33,549 nt of DNA, from positions 1 to 33,549 of the IMG/VR virus record IMGVR_UViG_3300050343_000051, one strand, 5' to 3'. The stretch's first letter is position 1, and every line of letters begins with the position of its first letter. Both the position numbers and the translations under genes were made by a program. The stretch comes from a virus. Shown piece after piece: positions 31,504-33,549 of this stretch. The notes under the pieces are model-generated. The model was not told where the DNA came from and searched no databases. It saw only the letters and a program-made list of their open reading frames with translations.

Positions 31504-32770
31504 ATGGCTAACAATCTCAATAGTAACGTCACACGGAAAGTCGCTCGCGTCTTTCTAGATGCCTTTGAAGCATCACGAGTAGTAACAAAGACAGTCAACA
31601 CTCAGCTTCTAAGCGGCAAGTTCAACCCTTCAAGCGGTTCTAATGTAGACTTCAAGCGTCCGCATGACTACAACTCTATCCGTACTTCTGGCGGTGACAT
31701 CAGCGGTTCTGATAAGTCGGACATCATTGCAGGCAAGGCAACTGGTACAGTTCAGGACTACTTCACAGCGGCCACTGAGTGGGGCAACGTGGAAGAGGCT
31801 CTTGAGCTAGACCAACTTGACCAGATCCTTGAGCCTATGGCCCGTCGCATTGTGACTGACCTGGAGCTTAGACCTTGGTCGCGTACATGCAAGAACGCAG
31901 CACTTGAACTATGGTGATCGCGGCACTGCTGTTGATGCTTGGTCAGACGTAGCTGGTGCTGGTGCACTGATGGATTCTGTCGGCGTTCCAATGAGCAGAC
32001 GAGAAGTATTACCTCATGAACCCATTCACTACTACTGCGCTGTCTTCAGCTCAGAACGGTTGAATGCGTCTGACGGCCTTGTTCGTACAGCATGGGAAAA
32101 AGCGCAAATCAGCCAGAACTTTGGTGGCATGATGGCGCTTACTTCTAACGCTCTAAGCAGCTACACTTCAGGTTCAACTACTGATCGTGCAGGTACTTTG
32201 AATGGTGCTCCTAACGCCACTTATGTTGCAGCTAAGGACACTATGCAGCAGACTCTTGTTCTGAACGGTCTGGGTACTGGTACTATCAAAGCTGGCGACA
32301 GGTAACTATTGCAGGCGTTAATCGTCTCAACGTAGCTACTCGTGAAGCGATCCTTGACAGCGCTGGCGCACAAGTTCCTTGGACAGGCACTGTACTCGAA
32401 GATGTGACTATCTCTGGCAACGCTGCGACTATTACTGTCTCAGGTGCGGCTATCTACGAGGCTAACGGTCAGTACAACAACGTAGACGCAGCTCCTGCTT
32501 CTGGCGCGGTTGTGACTATCCTTGGTGCTGCTTCAACTCTGTACCAGCCTAATATGTTCTACACCAAGCAAGCGTTTGGTCTCGGAACTGTTAAGCTACC
32601 TAAGCTCTACTCTACAGACACTATTGCTACTACTAGCGATGGTATGTCAATCCGAGTATCTAAGTACGCAGACGGTGACGCGAACACGCAAAAGATTCGT
32701 TTCGATCTCTCTGCCGGCGTACGCGACCTTCAACCCGCTGTTTGCGGGTCAAGGGCTTTACGGAAAGTAA
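31504..32770 (+). CDS. Major coat protein, P22 gp5-like (frameshifted)
   Basis: Reconstructed length is about 422 aa (P22 gp5 is 430 aa), HK97 fold with a telokin-like insertion expected. Pieces in order are MANNLNSNVTRKVARVFLDA, FNPSSGSNVDFKRPHDYNSI, AATEWGNVEEALELDQLDQI, NYGDRGTAVDAWSDVAGAGA, YYLMNPFTTTALSSAQNG, LVLNGLGTGTIKAGD, VTIAGVNRLNVATREAILDS and LPAYATFNPLFAGQGLYGK, ending TAA 32768-32770. Slips lie near 31880, about 32000 and 32063 (a compensating pair), 32298 and about 32710. No ribosome site precedes ATG 31504 because of the upstream junction. It is the capsid shell protein and is followed by an intrinsic terminator. Confidence 0.85.
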
Positions 32771-32785
32771 CACTGACTGGAGGAT

Positions 32786-32810
32786 GGGGGCTTCGGCCCC
32801 CTGATTCTTT
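32786..32810 (+). terminator. Intrinsic terminator after coat
   Basis: GGGGGC and GCCCCC form a perfect six-pair stem closed by a TTCG tetraloop (32786-32801), an unusually stable hairpin, followed by TGATTCTTT. It lies 15 bases after the coat stop. The next gene starts at 32811, directly after the T-rich tail, so partial readthrough is needed to express the downstream small genes. It would lower their level relative to coat. Confidence 0.8.
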
Positions 32811-33081
32811 ATGGCAAAACCAAGTAAAGGCAAGGCTAAAGTAAAGGTCACCGCATCTGGCAAGAAGGTCTCCTATGGGCAGGCTGGAAAGGCAAGTGAC
32901 GGTGGGCCTCGAGTACGCGCTGGCACAAAGCAAAGGCGACTCATATTGCGCTAGGTCATTAGGCATCAAGAAAGGATTGCCTAAAGAGAAGCAGAATGAT
33001 CCTAATACGCCTAACAACCTAAGTCGCAAGCGCTGGAAGTGTAAAGGCGCTAAATCTATGCAAGGTGCTAATTATGAATGA
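32811..33081 (+). CDS. Small basic virion-region protein (one A-run frameshift)
   Basis: The start ATG 32811 gives MAKPSKGKAKVKVTASGKKV, then SYGQAGKASDGGPRVRAGT. There the frame breaks, and the next frame continues SKGDSYCARSLGIKKGLPKE, DPNTPNNLSRKRWKCKGAKS and stops at 33081. The corrected protein is about 89 aa, Lys/Gly-rich, with two conserved cysteines. Similar proteins with the SKGDSYCARS and NLSRKKWKC motifs are common near coat genes of aquatic phages; function unknown, possibly DNA-binding or decoration. The slip falls in the AAA of GGCACAAAGC (32923-32932), where one A fewer restores the frame. Confidence 0.7.
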
Positions 33082-33236
33082 AGGTCTATACGAAAACATC
33101 CACAAGAAACGCAAGCGAATCAAGTCTCAGAAGGCCGCTGGCAAGACGCCTGAAAGAATGCGGAATGCAGGCTCTAAAGCGGCCTACCGCTAAAGCGTTT
33201 AGGCAATCAGCTAAAACAGCCACAACGAGTGAGGTG
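33074..33236 (+). CDS. Small basic hypothetical protein (frameshifted)
   Basis: ATG 33074 overlaps the preceding gene by eight bases and gives MNEGLYENIHKKRKRIKSQK and RMRNAGSKAA, stopping at 33193 in that frame. The next frame continues PTAKAFRQSAKTA, the usual end of this small Lys-rich protein type (MNEGLYxNIxxKRKRI...PTAKAFxQSAKTA), so an indel near 33180 is likely and the true end is somewhere between 33220 and 33236. Length is about 50 aa. Function unknown; it travels with the preceding and following small genes in related phages. Confidence 0.55.
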
Positions 33237-33240
33237 ATTT

Positions 33241-33358
33241 ATGCCAATGGTTGACGGTAAGAAATTCCCCTACACGAAAGAAGGCAAAGCAGCGGCTGCA
33301 AAAGATGAAGAAGTCTATGAAGGGCAAGTCTTCTAAAGGACCAAGCTACATACGAATA
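33241..33358 (+). CDS. Small Lys-rich hypothetical protein (frameshifted)
   Basis: ATG 33241 follows GAGGTG (eight to thirteen bases upstream) and reads MPMVDGKKFPYTKEGKAAAA. The frame would continue to a stop at 33339, but after the A-run at 33300-33303 the next frame gives KMKKSMKGKSSKGPSY, which better fits the basic character of this small family (MPMVxxKKFPYTKxGxAAA). One missing A restores it. The corrected frame then runs on into the gp4 start at 33359 without a stop, so a further indel near 33340-33355 is probable. About 35-40 aa; function unknown. Confidence 0.55.
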
Positions 33359-33549
33359 ATGGCTACTGTCGCTCAAGTTGCAAAGCATCGCTACAGAGGA
33401 TACTTGGTACAAGCTAGTGAAGCTCCACTTAGAGCCAGACGAGTACCAAGACTTTATCTTCTCTATGAATAATTACATGGCTGAGCTAGATGCCCAAGGC
33501 ATTCAGCTTGGTTATACCAGTTGTGACTGAGCCTTGGTGATGAAGTAAC
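33359..33549 (+). CDS. Tail accessory factor, P22 gp4-like (3' partial, frameshifted)
   Basis: ATG 33359 gives MATVAQVAKH, then LVQASEAPL. In the next frame follow EPDEYQDFIFSMNNYMAELD and AQGIQLGYT, then VVTE and LGDEV in further frames up to the window edge. This is the N-terminal half of gp4-type head-completion proteins, which dock on the portal and accept gp10. Slips lie near 33390, 33418, 33520 and 33533, four in about 150 bases. P22 gp4 is 166 aa, so about 100 residues lie beyond the contig. The order coat-small genes-gp4 and a left edge inside gp10 indicate that the two edges are neighbours. Confidence 0.8.

Overview
The window is almost certainly one bacteriophage genome of the P22-like podovirus type, nearly complete, and shown as a linear contig that opens inside the head-completion genes. 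P22-type genes recognisable from their proteins are large terminase, portal, coat, tail accessory factor gp4, packaged-DNA stabilisation protein gp10 and a gp14-like protein. The right edge breaks off inside gp4 and the left edge begins inside gp10. These two genes are neighbours in P22, so the genome probably closes into a circle with only a few hundred bases missing. The host cannot be named. The protein repertoire (Erf, YqaJ exonuclease, NinB, NinG, beta-propeller and carbohydrate-module tail proteins) resembles phages of aquatic Gram-negative bacteria. I see no integrase, repressor, DNA polymerase or RNA polymerase.

Layout. (a) 1-8409, rightward: gp10, a small conserved protein, a gp14-like acyltransferase-fold protein, then four large virion or DNA-ejection candidates. 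(b) 8413-14713: a tail fibre with carbohydrate-binding-like repeats and an Ala-rich shaft, a tail assembly chaperone, and a 1,141-residue protein with fifteen propeller-blade repeats in three groups of five. (c) 14715-17064: an HTH-metallophosphoesterase, then a lysis cassette of two small membrane proteins, a 3-TM holin and a T4-type lysozyme. (d) 17068-20442, leftward: a recombination operon (Erf annealing protein, zinc-ribbon protein, YqaJ/lambda-type exonuclease, an SSB-like protein with an EDIPF tail, NinG, NinB, a PD-(D/E)XK nuclease and unknowns). (e) 20443-20986: a divergent control region with a good leftward sigma70-type promoter, a weaker rightward candidate and possible coding remnants. 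(f) 20987-24642, rightward: small early genes, a DEAH helicase and a CHC2 zinc-finger protein. (g) 24642-33549, rightward: small and large terminase, portal, a broken ADP-ribosyltransferase-like polyvalent protein, a tRNA-like element, scaffold, coat, a terminator, three small basic proteins and gp4.

How it fits together. The early right arm supplies unwinding and priming accessories and the left arm supplies annealing, resection and junction processing, so replication must borrow the host polymerase. The late genes form one rightward run from terminase through the circle junction to lysozyme, meeting the leftward recombination operon with a 3-base gap.

Quality warning. Reading frames are intact over about 4.8-14.8 kb and 15.9-28.87 kb. 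They are broken by many single-base indels at 1.06-4.1 kb, 14.87-15.65 kb and 28.9-33.5 kb. The first and third patches join across the presumed circle junction. Several indels lie in A-runs, and the implied proteins read through sensibly once frames are switched, so sequencing or assembly error is more likely than gene decay. Gene coordinates there give the whole reconstructed gene, not one open frame.
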